Shown here: piece by piece, positions 45,820-58,800 of the stretch
Layout: the number at the start of each line of letters is the position of its first letter
How positions within the stretch are numbered: the first letter of the stretch is position 1
Assembly (NCBI GenBank): GCA_030248195.1
Contig: JASAND010015701.1
Span: forward strand, 26,173-90,172
Reading direction: 5' to 3'
Source: Trissonchulus latispiculum
Taxonomy: Eukaryota > Nematoda > Enoplea > Enoplida > Ironidae
DNA: 64,000 bases
Program-made: the position numbers and the translations under genes
Notes under the pieces: generated by a model
What the model was told of the DNA's origin: nothing
Databases searched by the model: none
The model's input: only the letters and a program-made list of their open reading frames with translations

Positions 45820-46360
45820 CATAGGTGTAACGGGGATTTGGGTTGGGGGGGGGCCCCCCCCAAAATTTGGGGGCGGGCCCCCTTTTTTCGTCCCCTCCCC
45901 CAAACCCCCCCCTCAAGACCCCCCAAACCTCCCCCAAATTTTTTTTCAATTTTTATGCCAAAAATCGCATTTTCAGCCATTGCTAATGCCAAAAAAACAT
46001 CCAACCATTAACTAATTTTAGCATTAGACAGGGCCTTTAAACTCGAAAACGTGATTGCCAACATGTTTCTAACTCCAAAATAGGGTCAATATTGAGTCAG
46101 AAAGTCCATAAAACTGTTTAAAACGTGTATTTCACGCAAAAATGAACACCTTAAGCCAAAAATTTGGACATTTTTGAAAAATTTTGCAAAATTTACCCTA
46201 AAAATACCCGATATTTGGCCAATTTCGCGCCTGTGGCGCCACTCCCCCCCCCCCCCTGTTGGGGGGGGGCCGGGGGCCCCCAAAAATTTTTGGGGGTGGT
46301 TTGGAAAAATGGCTGGGGGCGTTACCCCCCCCCCCCAACCTCCCCCGAATTACACCTATG
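45820..46360. mobile_element. CATAGGTGTAA MITE, 541 bp
   Basis: Ends cataggtgtaac and attacacctatg. Flanks gctcaaac (45812-45819) and gctcaaac (46361-46368) are identical. Interior is the inverse of copy 1. Confidence 0.95.
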
Positions 46361-47230
46361 GCTCAAACCCCCCTCCCCTCCTAAATTTGGGTCCAAACCA
46401 GGTAAAATTGCAAAATTTTTGAATTATTTTTTTGCAATTTCTGAAAATTTTTGAAAAAAATTCGAAAAAACGGCTTAAATCACATATAAAGAGCTAAAGA
46501 TGGTTATTTATAGCAATGAAAAGGTAATATACGCAATTATAAACCACAATCTGGGCTAATTTAGGCATATTTTAGCACAAATTTGTCAATTTTCAAGTCC
46601 TATTTTCGCATACGAAAACTATTGACAGAAGCTGTTGAGTTGAGTATGTTTAATGTATATACTGTACAGCGAAAAAGTAGCATTTTTAGCCGTAAAAATT
46701 TGGGTACAGTGTTGGGGGGGCCCCCTCCCCCAAATTTCGGTTTTTGGTGGGGTCCCCCGTTCCAAATTTGGACCTTCTACTCCCCCCCCCCCCCAACCCA
46801 AACAGGTGGTACACCTATGACCCAAAGTTCCAGGGAAACTGGGCTGGGTAATATGGGTGTGATGTACTGATGTGACTTTTCTGAGTGAAGTGAATGATCG
46901 CGAAAAACAATGGCGACTCAGCAAACCTATCATATGCCAATAGCATAGCTAATCTTAAAACTAGACTACTTATTATCACCTTAAGGTGGTGGTATCGTTT
47001 CGAAGTCGTCAATTTGAACCCTTATTACTCATGCATTCATTATAATTAAGAAGCCAATTTTATATCAATATGCAGCTTAACATTTTCTCTTTCTAACGAA
47101 TACAACGCAACTAACGTTTATTCTTGGAAATAATTTTACCGGATTTTCGAAGTAATTTAATTTTCCAGATAGTTTTCAAACTAAAGTAAATTTTTTCGCG
47201 ACACATCGGTTATAAGATTCGATACCTCTA

Positions 47231-48246
47231 TTAAGGTGCTGGTATCGTTTTGTGCAGTGCTTTTGTGGGTAGTTTTTGAAACGCCCTAGCTTTCGCAATT
47301 TTGGGAGTTGGAAAGAGCTTTATACATCGTTTTAAAGCTTATAATCTGTAGATTCTCATGACAGTACGAAACTAGTAAAAATCCGCAAAAAATAGCGAAA
47401 ATTTTCTGACATACTGACATCTGACAGGCTGAACATAGACCAAAAATTTTTGAACATCGATTTCTCAAAACTGTGGAATCGGCCAAAATTTTTTCTTGCG
47501 CCGACCAATAAAGGACATGTGGGCCGAGGGACATTTTTTTGGATTTGGTTCAGCGGGTCTTAACGCTCAAGAAAATCCATTAAATGTGCGGTGACACGAA
47601 ATTTCGCAACTTTGCATTGAGTTTTCTCGCAACTGGAGATGTTTTAGCTCAAACCAAGAAAAAAGTCCCTCCGCAATAGTGCGAATTCTCATTCTGCCAA
47701 AAATCACGCGAATCCATTGGGTAGTTTTTGAGAAATCGATGTTCAAAACAAAATAATCGCAGTTTTGCCAAAATGGTTTTTCGGCCAAATCTCTAGCTTA
47801 GAGCAGCAAACTCCGGCTAATAGGTATTGATAAAATGTGCAATGAGACTGTGTATCGATCGAGTATAAATAAACCAAAATTGTCCGTACGATTTGGCAGT
47901 AATTTTGAAAAAACTGATTTTCTCGAAAACGGCCATTTTTGGACCCAAAAAATAGTTTTTTGCTTATACTGACTTAACCACCAGAGATAGCTCAAAAGTT
48001 GTAAAAGCAAAAATGTTCGTTTTGGTGCCCTCTTTCCAGCCATACCAACCAATCTGGTGTCTCTACTATGTGCTGAGAGAATAATGGCAAAAACCAAAAA
48101 TTTCTTATCTTTGCACCTAAAAATGCGGGACTGGTCCCAGAATGTTAAAGAGCACCGAAATAGTATATTTGGAAAGTTTCATCCACTTTCATAAAGAATT
48201 AAAGCCTATAGGGCCAAATTTACACAAAGCGATACCAGCACCTTAA
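47231..48246. mobile_element. TTAA element A inserted in B
   Basis: Ends 'ttaaggtgctggtatcg' and 'cgataccagcaccttaa' are perfect complements. It splits 'gatacctcta' from 'tagctgggg', which are contiguous in the relative at 17105. No coding capacity. Confidence 0.92.
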
Positions 48247-48511
48247 ATAGCTGGGGTCGATTTTCAAGTATTATAAAATCACTGTTCGTTATAGGGAAAT
48301 AGGCTAAAATGTATACGTAACCTGGATTTTGCCTAATTTTCAAAACTTTTTTCAAGGCACCACTTCAGCTAGAAAGTCGCTAACGATTCAACGAAAGCAC
48401 GTCCCTGGGTATTTTTCTGCAAACACGTCTGTTGAGTAGCAGCTGTCCAGCTGGCATGGTAGGTGCTTCACAATTGCTGGAAAAATTGGTTGTGCTTTTG
48501 CAGACGGTAGC

Positions 48512-49129
48512 AGCCAATGGAATATGTAATGAAGTGAGCAAGCAAGATCCAAAATGCGATCTCCTCTCTGCTCCCAAACTCTCAATTACACGGAAGGTTA
48601 ACGCGTCCACTTATCGAAGTAGACTAAGGCACTGGATCTCCGAAAGGTGGTGTTCCAAAATCAGAGATTCCCTGCAGCCAACCTTTGTAGGGGTCTTCTA
48701 CGTGAGTTCGTTTGATGCACTAGATTCCAGCAGATCAGCAAGAGGGGTCAGCACTTGCTTTGAGTTGATCGCCGGATTGATGTTGAATCTTCCAATTCCT
48801 GATCAGAACTTACCTTGATTAGTCCTGACCCGATCCTGTTGTTGTGGGTTCCTTGTATGGCAATCGCGCCTGGCTTTCAGAGACAATCGCGCCTCTCTAT
48901 GCGACTCTACGACTCTAAGTCTGACACACCAACTATTTATTAAGGCTAGTACAATTATGATGGGTACACTTTTTAAACAAAATGACAAGTACGTTACATC
49001 AAGTGTTAACAAGCGTTATTACCAGGTCGTTACAAGCTGGGCAAAACAGATACAATTACAGTTCAGTAGAGTGTTCAGTTACTGTACCAGAGTTGCCAGT
49101 TACCGTCTTTTAGCTGATTATTGGGTTCC
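48512..49129. other. Left part of the large insertion, unidentified
   Basis: Mixed-composition sequence without a recognised gene or element end. Open frames here are short and resemble no family. Confidence 0.35.
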
Positions 49130-52100
49130 CGCCCTTTTCCAAAGGGTTTGGAACCCTATGTTCTGGACATGTTTATTATTCTTATTATTATTCTTATTAT
49201 TGGGTTGTCGCATTTTTTTAAAAAAAAGACAACCCTTTGATATGGCTAAGTTTCTTTATTTATTTATTTATTTATTTATTTATTATTCCGGTCAACATTT
49301 GTGTCCCCCCCCCCTTTTCTCGAGATTGGCTGGACCGATCGGGCTAAAATTCTCACCATAGTTGTAGGGTGACCTGAAGTGCTCCCGTTTGTAAGGGCAG
49401 CCCGATATCTCCCGGATTCCGGGAATGGCGGCTCCCGGAAATTTAAAAATCGTAAGGGGGGACCAAGGGAAACTTAAAAATTTTTTGTCTCCGATTTTGC
49501 TTAAAAGTTGGTCATAGGGTAAGTCGACCACGCTGATTTCGAAACTCAAATCGAAATTTCCGGAAAATTTCCGGATTTCGAGATATTCGCCCCGGAAATT
49601 TCCGAATTTTGAAAAATTTCTCCGAAAGTGGTCGATATGGTACTCATATGAAAGAGCTCGTCGAGCTGAACAACTTTCCTTCTTGCGGCATTTTCCGGAA
49701 ATGCGTCTAGCGAAAGTTATAGCCGAAAAACTGAAAATCCGGGAATTCACAAAAACCCGGATTTTGGACATAAAAATTTTTTGTCTCGGATTTTGCTTAA
49801 AAGTTGGTCATAGGGTAAGTCGGTGGTGCTGATTTCGAATCTGAAATTGAAATTCCCGGAAAATTCACGGATTCCGAGATATTATGCCCGGAAAATTCCG
49901 GATTTTGAAAATTTTTTCGGAAACTGGTCGATATGGTACTCAAATGAAAGAACTCGTCGAGCTGAGCAACTTTCCTTCTTGCGGCATTTTCCGGAAATGC
50001 GTCTAGCGAAAGTTATAGCCGAAAAACTGAAAATCCGGGAATTCACGAAAACCCGGATTTTGGACATAAAAATTTTTTGTCTCGGATTTTGCTTAAAAGT
50101 TGGTCATAGGGTAAGTCGGTGGTGCTGACTTCGAATCTGAAATTGAAATTCCCGGGAAATTCACGGATTCCGAGATATTAGGCCCGGAAAATTCCGGATT
50201 TTGATAATTTTTTCGGAAAGTGGTCGATATGGTACTCAAATGAAAGAACTCGTCGAGCTGAGCAACTTTCCTTCTTGCGACATTTTCCGGAAATGCGTCC
50301 AGCGAAAATTACAGCCGAAAAACTGAAAATCCCGGAATTCCCGGAAAAACCGGAATTTTAAAAATTGTCCTAAAAGTTGTCAATATGGTACTTATTCGAA
50401 AGATCTGAGCGAGTAGGGAAAAAGTTGTGATAGGGCCAAAGTCTGAAAATGTTCCAAAATTGAGTTTGAGCCCGAGCCAATATAAGCACAGAGGAATAAG
50501 AGGAAAATGCGCGACAACCCGTTGATGCCGGTAGGATTTATTATTATTATTATTGTGTTGCCCACTTTTCCAAAGGAAATGGCAACACCTTGTTATCGTT
50601 CTGTGCTTATTGTGTTGCCCACTTTTCCTAAAGGAATGGGCAACACTTTGTTATTGGTCTGTGCTTATTATTATTATGATTATTATTATTATTATTATCC
50701 GTCTGTCCCCCCCCCTAGATCTCGATATTGGGAAGGGGTACAGGGGTGGTTGATACCTCATTTTGAAGCCCTTAACTAGGACATCTCCGGGAAGCAAGAT
50801 GGCTCCGATATCTTCCGGATTCCGGGAATGGTGAATCCCGGAATTTTTAGGTTGGTAAGGGGGGACCAAGGCGAAATTTCAAAATCCAAAATTTGGTCAA
50901 AAATTTTTTGTCTCCGATTTCGCTCAAAAGTTGGTCATAGGGTAATTCGACCAAGCTGATTTCGAAACTGAAATCGAAATTTCCGGAAAATTTACGGATT
51001 TCGAGATATTCGACCCGGAAAATTCCGGATTTTGAAAAATTTCTCTGAAAGTGGTCGATATGGTGCTCAAACCAAAGAGTTCGTCGAGCTGAGCAACTTT
51101 CCTTCTTGCAACAATTTCTGAAAATGCGTCTAGCGAAAGTTATGGCAGAAAATAAACAGAAAAACCTATCGTGGGCAACACGTTCTTGCAGTAGCGCTAG
51201 TTATTATTATTATTATTATCCGTCTGTCCCCCCCCCCTAGATCTCGAGATTGGGAAGGGGTACAGGGGTGGTTGATACCTTATTTTGAAGCCCTTGACTA
51301 GGACATCTCCGGGAAGCAAGATGGCTCCGATACCTTCCGGATTCCGGGAATGGCGAATCCCGGAATTTTTCGGTTGGTAAGGGGGGACCAAGGCGAAATT
51401 TCAAAATCCTAAATTTGGTCAAAAATTTTTTGTCTCCGATTTCGCTCAAAAGTTGGTCATAGGGTAACTCGACCACGCTGATTTCGAAACTGAAATCGAA
51501 ATTTCCGGGAAATTTCCGGATTTCGAGATAATCGACCCGGAAAATTCCGGATTTTGAAAAATTTCTCCAAAAGTGGCCGATATGGTACTCAAATGAAAGA
51601 TCTCGTCGAGCTGAGCAACTTTCCTTCTTGCGACATTTTCCAAAAATGCGTCTAGCGAAAGTTATAGCCGAAAAACTGAAAATCCGGGAATTCACGAAAA
51701 CCCGGATTTTGGACATAAAAATTTTTTGTCTCGGATTTTGCTTAAAAGTTGGTCATAGGGTAAGTCGGTGGTGCTGACTTCGAATCTGAAATTGAAATTC
51801 CCGGGAAATTCACGGATTCCGAGATATTAGGCCCGGAAAATTCCGGATTTTGATAATTTTTTCGGAAAGTGGTCGATATGGTACTCAAATGAAAGAACTC
51901 GTCGAGCTGAGCAACTTTCCTTCTTGCGACATTTTCTGAAAATGCCTCTAGCGAAAGTTATGGCAGAAAAATAAACAGAAAAACCAGTTGTGGGCAACAC
52001 ATTCTTGCTGTAGCGCTAGTTATTGGGTTGTCGCATTTTTTTTAAAAAAAGACAACCCTTTGTTATGGCTAAGTTTCTTTATTTATTTATTTATTTATTT

Positions 52101-53340
52101 ATTATTCCGGTCAACATTTGTGTCCCCCCCCTTTTTCTCGAGATTGGCTGGACCGATCGGGCTGAAATTCTCACCATAGTTGTAGGGCGACCTGAAGTGC
52201 TCCCGTTTGTAAGGGCATCCCGATATCTCCCGGATTCCGGGAATGGCGGCTCCCGGAATTTTTAAAAATGGTAAGGGGGGACCAAGGGAAACGTAAAAAT
52301 TTTTTGTCTCCGATTTTGCTCAAAAGTTGGTCATAGGGTAATTCGACCACGCTGATTTCGAAACTGGAATCGAAATTTCCGGAAAGTTTACGGATTTCGA
52401 GATATTGGACCCGGAAAATTCCGGATTTTGGAAAACTTCTCCGAAAGTGGTCGACATGGTACTCAAATGAAAGAGCTCGTCGAGCTTAACAACTTTTCTT
52501 CTTGCGACATTTTCCGGAAATGCGTCTAGCGAAAGTTATAGCCGAAAAACTGAAAATCCGGGAATTCACGAAAACCCGGATTTTGGACTTAAAAATTTTT
52601 TGTCTCCGATTTTGCTCAAAAGTTGGTCATAGGGTAATTCGACCACGCTGATTTCGAAACTGGAATCGAAATTTCCGGAAAGTTTACGGATTTCGAGATA
52701 TTGGACCCGGAAAATTGCTGATTTTTGATAACTTCTCCGAAAGTGGTCGACATGGTACTCAAATGAAAGAGCTCGTCGAGCTTAACAACTTTTCTTCTTG
52801 CGACATTTTCCGGAAATGCGTCTAGCGAAAGTTATAGCCGAAAAACTGAAAATCCGGGAATTCACGAAAACCCGGATTTTGGACTTAAAAATTTTTTGTC
52901 TCCGATTTTGCTCAAAAGTTGGTCATAGGGTAATTCGACCACGCTGATTTCGAAACTGGAATCGAAATTTCCGGAAAGTTTACGGATTTCGAGATATTGG
53001 ACCCGGAAAATTCCGGATTTTGGAAAACTTCTCCGAAAGTGGTCGATATGGTACTCAAATGAAAGAACTCGTCGAGCTGAGCAACTTTGCTTCTTGCGAC
53101 ATTTTCCGGAAATGCGTCCCGCGAAAATTACAGCCGAAAAACTGAAAATCCGGGAATTCCCGGAAAAACCGGAATTTTAAAAATTGTCCTAAAAGTTGTC
53201 AATGTAGTACTTATTTGAAAGATCTCAGCGAGTAGGGAAAAAGTTGTGATAGGGCCAAAGTCTGAAAATGTTCCAAAACTGAGTTTGAGCCCGAGCCAAT
53301 ATAAGCACAGAGGAATAAGAGGAAAATGCGCGACAACCCG
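49130..53340 (+). repeat. ~296-bp satellite (about 9 units) in composite array
   Basis: Unit landmarks 'ttttttgtctccgattttgc', 'ttggtcatagggtaa', 'gtactcaaatgaaagaactc' and 'aaagttatagccgaaaaact' recur at ~296-bp spacing: three units from 49475, singles near 50890 and 51425-51960, three from 52295. Leaders with a hairpin, TTAT microsatellite and poly-C ('ccccccccctagatctcgag') separate the blocks (49200, 50520, 51200, 52020, 53360). Confidence 0.92.
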
Positions 53341-53479
53341 TTGATGCCGGTAGGATTTATTCTTATTATTGTCCACATTTTCGTGTCCCCCCCCTCTATC
53401 TCGAGATTGGGAAGGGGTAGAGAAGTGGTTGATACCTCATTTTGAAGGTCTTGACTTGAACTGCTCCCGGAAGCGCGGG

Positions 53480-55080
53480 GAGCCCCGGGGGAGCAGAGGT
53501 GCTCCCGGAGCACCCCCGTGAGTAAAAATGAGTAAAATAAAAAAGTTGTCCAAATGAGCTAATTTTGGTATCATTCGAAAGCTCTCGGCGAGTAATGAAA
53601 AAGTTGTAATTGGGTCAAGGCCTGAAAATGCACCCATTTTGAGTTATGAGACGAAAAAGGGTCAAAAATGGCCAAAAACGGCCAAAACGGCCGTTTGAAG
53701 GGGTTTTCCGCCTTTATCTCGAGCTAGAGTCAACTAGTTGGCCTGAAATTTGGCATGTAGGGTGGCACCCGATGCGGGAAGACCCTCCGGGAACCTGGGT
53801 ACCATAGTTTCACACAATTCGCAATTACTCGATACGGTGATGCTGCAAATGGTCAAAATTGAAAGTGACGGAAACCCCCTCAATATGGATATCATTCAAA
53901 AGCTCTCGTTGCGTGGATAAAAAGTTGTAATAGGGCCAAGGCGTCAAAATGTAGGAAGAATGAGTTACAGGGCCCCAAAAGGGTCAAAAATGGCCGAAAA
54001 CAGGTCAAAATGGGTCAAAATTGAAAATTGTCGGATCCGGTCGATACCGATGTCATTCGAAAGCTCTCGTTGAGTAGATAAAAAGTTGTAATAGGGCCGA
54101 AGCGCCAAAATGTAGGACAAATGAGTTACGGGGCCCCAAAAGGGTCAAAAATGGTAAAAACCGGTCAAAATGGGTCAAAACTGAAAATTGTCGTATCCGG
54201 TTAATACTGGTATCATTCGAAAGCTCTCGTTGCGTAGATAAAAAGTTGTAATAGGGCCAAAGCGGCAGAATGTCGGAAAAATGAGTTACGGAGCCTCAAA
54301 GGGATCAGAAATGGCCAAAACCGATCAAAATGGGTCAAAATTGAAAGTAACCAAAACCCAACAATATGGGTATCATTCGAAAGCTCTCGTTGCGTAGGTA
54401 AAAAGTTGTAATAGGGATAAAGCGTCAAAATGTAGGAAAAATGAGTTACGGGGCTCCAAAGGGGTCAAAAATGGCCAGAAACAGGTCAAAATGGGTCAAA
54501 ATTGAAAATTGTCGGATCCGATCGATACCGATGTCATTCGAAAGCTCTCGTTGAGTAGATAAAAAGTTGTAATAGGATCGAAGCTCCAAAATGTAGGACA
54601 AATGAGTTGCGGGGCCCCAAAAGGGTCAAAAATGGTTAACACCGGTCAAAATGGGTCAAAATTGAAAATTGTCGGATCCGATCGATACCGATGTCATTCG
54701 AAAGCTCTCGTTGAGTAGATAAAAAGTTGTAATAGGCGTAAAGCGGCAAAATGTAGGAAAAATGAGTTACGGGGCCTCCAAGGGGTCAAAAATGACCAGA
54801 ACCGGTCAAAATGGGTCAAAATTGAAAGTTGTCCAATTGGGTCGATCTGGGTATTATTCGAAAGCTCTCGTTGCGTAGATAGAAAGTTGTAATAGGGCCA
54901 AAGCTTAAAAATGTCGGAAAAATGAGTTACAGAGCCATAAATGGGCCAAAAATGGCCAAAATCGGTCAAAATGGAACAAAATAGAAAATTGTCGGATCCG
55001 GTCGATACCGGTGTCATTCGAAAGGTCTCGCTGAGTAGATAAAAAGTTGTTATAGACGCAAAAGGCTCAATCGCAATACT
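53480..55080 (+). repeat. ~160-bp satellite (about 10 units)
   Basis: Unit landmark 'cattcgaaagctctcgttg' recurs every ~160 bp, followed by 'agataaaaagttgtaatagg' and 'aaaatgagttacggggcc'. Begins as a variant of the preceding 'gagcgagtagggaaaaagtt' stretch. Confidence 0.93.
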
Positions 55081-55450
55081 TTTCCTAAAAATGAAACCAT
55101 TTTGTATATAAACGGAAAAATGACGGGCGGGAACCACTTGATGCCTTTTGACTTATTAATATTATCCTATTTTAGGATAATATTGCCCAAGGTATATGTT
55201 TGGTTTAGGGACAAGGTTCAGTGGTACCTCTTCTTCTTCTCTTTCTCAACTTGGTCTAGATTACCTAATTATTACACTGTCTCCAACACTCTGCTAACTA
55301 ATCCCTATATGCTTTCTCGTGCGCCTATATGCTTGTGCTGTGCGACTCTTTATCCGTCCTTACAAAAACGGATTATCAAACTACAGATCAATAAAACTAC
55401 AAACAAACAATTACTAGCTGAATTAAACCTAACTAACCTAACTTAATTAA

Positions 55451-55886
55451 ACAAACTCCGGCTAATAGGCATTGATAAAATGTGCAATGAGACTGTGTAT
55501 GCATCGAGTATAAATAAACCAAAATTATCCATATGATTTGGCAGTAATTTTGAAAAAACGGATTTTCTCGAAAACGGCCATTTTTGGACCCCAAAAATCG
55601 TTTTTGCTTATACTGACTTAACCACTAGAGATAGCTCAAAAGTTGTAAAAGCAAAAATGTTCATTTCTGTGCCCTCTATCCAGCCATAACCAATCCGGTG
55701 TCTCGACTATGTACTGAGAGAATAATGGCAAAAACCAAAAATTTTTATCTTTGCAGCTAAAAATGCGGGACTGGTCCCAGAATGTTAAAGAGCACCGAAA
55801 TAGTATATTTGGAAAGTTTCATCCACTTTCATAAAGAATTAAAGCCTATAGGATCAAATTTACACAAAGCGATACCAGCACCTTAA
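55451..55886. mobile_element. Right half of a second TTAA element A
   Basis: 'caaactccggctaatagg' to 'gcgataccagcaccttaa' repeats 47811-48246 with few differences. The left half is missing; the copy starts abruptly after 'taacttaattaaa'. Confidence 0.9.
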
Positions 55887-58800
55887 GTGAGGCAAATAAG
55901 ATGCTTATCCCTAACTGAAGCTAACTATACTGACCAGACACTATCTGCCTAACAGGTTACCAACACAACAAAACCGACATTATTTGCTGAACTAAAACTA
56001 GGTGATTTATTAGTCCGCTACTCGGACGTCTACTATAAAATACTAGGTTGTGGCGGACTTCCTTCCTGCCAATTTGTGCCTTATTCCTGTTATGACTCTG
56101 ATTTAGCTAATTCTGGATTTCATGAATGCGGCTCATCCGTCCCCTAATCGCAGGGCTACCTACACGGATGACCGGAAACCCAACAGATCTGCAGTCCTAA
56201 CTCGGGGTCCCCGTGACCCTAGGTTGCAGACCTGTTCCAAACTACGGAACATCCCACTATTTCCTCGCCGAATTCACCCAACATTCACTCCAGAAGCAGC
56301 ATGTTCGCCTCAAACTAACAGTCAAGCTTTAAACGAAATAAAACCCTAGTTATTCGCGGTTAGGGGCCAAATTGCTACTCAATTTGGCCCAATTCCTGCC
56401 GGGTATCTGAATATTTACTCATTCATTCTGGCAGTCCCAAGACCCTTATCAGACAAAGGGGGTTTACATGGTATGCCCTCATTCACATTCACAATTACTC
56501 AATTTCGGTCCTCAAATCACACTTCTAGGAATAGAGCTTCTCTTGGAACCTCACAAACCATGAGGGGTTTACCCAAGAAGCCGCTTACGTAAATTTGGGG
56601 ATCTCATTCACACAATTACAATTTACAACAATATTTACACATACGATTATACGAGCATAATAAGGCCTAACTACTCCTTAACAGGACCTACCTACTTATC
56701 GTATGCACATTTTTGCCCTAATTTCAAGGTAAGTTTGATTGGCACCTTCCAGTATTTTACTTTAAAGTTTGTAACTTTATGAACTTTGATAAGAGAAAAA
56801 ATTTTTATTGGAATTTTGAAACTTTGGCCAGTTTAAGGAAAGCTGAACGAGTAATAATTGCTTAGGCAATTATTACTAAGAAACAGATCATGAACACGTT
56901 TCCGCTAAGGACAGCTTTACATTAATTAAGTTAATAACGGGGAAGTCGGCCATTCCCCTTTAAAGCAACCTGATAATTAATAGTTAAAAACGATTCAGAT
57001 TTTTAGTTCCTATTACTTTTAGTTGCCGGCCTACACAGAATGACAAGTCACAATTACAATTCCCAATTACAGACAATGTTTCTTGACTTCAGTAGCGCCT
57101 ATCGTTTACAATTACGGCCGGCAATTCCTAATTGCCGGCTGTGGGGAGAATTAATCCCTGATTCTAGCTCAGTTCTAACATGAGGTCGTAACCAAGGGAC
57201 CTGCTACCTCAGCTCAGGGGTGGGTCCCCACTCAGAATCCCAATTCTTCTACAAAACCCCGGAAAATAAAATAAAAAAGGAAAAAGTTTGGGCATAAAGC
57301 CCCCGTTAAAAATTAAAAGGCCAATTAGGCCGTGGCTTGGTGATATTTTGTAGACAAATTAAAGGCCCGAAGGCCGAATAAAAGGAATAAAAAAAGTAGG
57401 CCAGAGGCCTCCTGAAAATCCCTAAAATATGCGTTTCTGGTGTGTGTTTCTGGCCGAGCATAGTGCGCTCATTTGACCCTCAACGTGTGGTGTTCGCTGT
57501 GTTACTCAGATCCTCTCCTCTGACCAGTGTGGGTCAGAGGAGGCCCCTAACTCGTGTCCTAGAAGGGTGAAGTACGCCTTTTATTCCCGGCCAAAACGCT
57601 GACCCAACGGGAAGACGTACTGCTATGGGGGGGGGGGGGAAACACGACCGCTCTCGGCCGAGACTCAGGCGAACACTGACTGAGAATTTGAAATTTCCAG
57701 TGAGCTGACAGCAGTCTGACAGCTCACTGGTGTTTGCTTTTCTGTCGGATTTTCTTTGATTTTGGTGGAGCTTCCAGAAATTTCTGGAAGCTCCCTATCT
57801 TAAAGCGTGTGCCAGACGTGGGCTGGCGAGGCGGCTGGTCCGTCGGAGGGGAGATTAACGAGGAAAAGAAATTATGACCCTCTAACTGACCCCTATTTGA
57901 TGAATTTCCCAAGCTGAATTTTGGGGAAACTTTGCAGACTTTTTGGTTAACACGTAAAGGTAACCAAAAGGGAAATTCTGGACTTAAAAAGTTTGTTTTC
58001 ATGAAATAAAAAACGAAATTAGTACAAAATGACGGCCTCTCGGGGCCCATTATGGAAAACTAAATATTAACTGCTAATTCAACCAATTTATTTAATAACT
58101 TAATTTTATTATTTTTATCGGCTCCCTTGTCTCAAAGCTCCTTTCTTTTCTCTTGGCCGTGACCTTTCGGCCGTAGACAAGGGAAGCCGCTCGTTAATCC
58201 TAGCAACAATTGCTCTCCCTCACTGGAACTCTCTGTTCCCTACAGACTAGTTAGGAGGGCAACTGTTGCCTAAAAATGTGCATACGAAGAATTACGTAAT
58301 TTTGCATAAAATAAAAACTAAATATTATTATTCTACGTACCTAACTACCTAAGATAACCTAATTTTCATTTCCTTTTATTTATTTTGAGGGAGTTAAGCT
58401 CCCTCCGAACGTATTACTACACTAAAAGGTGTGTGTTAAGTTCTTCTCTGCGAGGCAAATCTCTGCTGGGAGAGAGCCAACAGGGGCTCAATGAATGGAA
58501 ACATGAATGTGCGTAACCTCACGCAACCGTTACGCCTTGTTATAAAGGTCACTTAAGGCCAATATTACAAAATTAAAATGTAACTAATCAAAACTTCTTC
58601 TGCTTGTAACTTTCGTAATATTGGGAGTTAAAAGACCGGGTTTGGATTTTCGGAATCAGAAAAGAATTGCCTTTCAGATAAGCCTAACTTAATTTTTTGT
58701 TGAAAATTTCACAAATTAACTAATTACTACCTAATTAATGCAAATTATGCCTAACTAACACTTACCAACACTAATTAAGGTTATCCTATGCTACTAACAA

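Larger units (their letters stand above)
44142..46819. mobile_element. hAT-type CATAGGTGTACC element carrying nested elements
   Basis: Left end 'cataggtgtaccaggctac' (44142), right end 'aggtggtacacctatg' (46819). Flanks acccaaag (44134-44141) and acccaaag (46820-46827) are identical. Its own sequence is short; most of the 2.7 kb is younger insertions (44238-45104, 45545-45785, 45820-46360). Confidence 0.88.

Noticed and set aside
44086..46454. Several Gly/Pro-rich open frames
   Set aside because: Produced by poly-C/poly-G runs of transposon ends.
53480..55080. CRISPR-like array (regular ~160-bp spacing)
   Set aside because: The whole unit repeats, not a short repeat with unique spacers, and the DNA is animal nuclear; it is a satellite.
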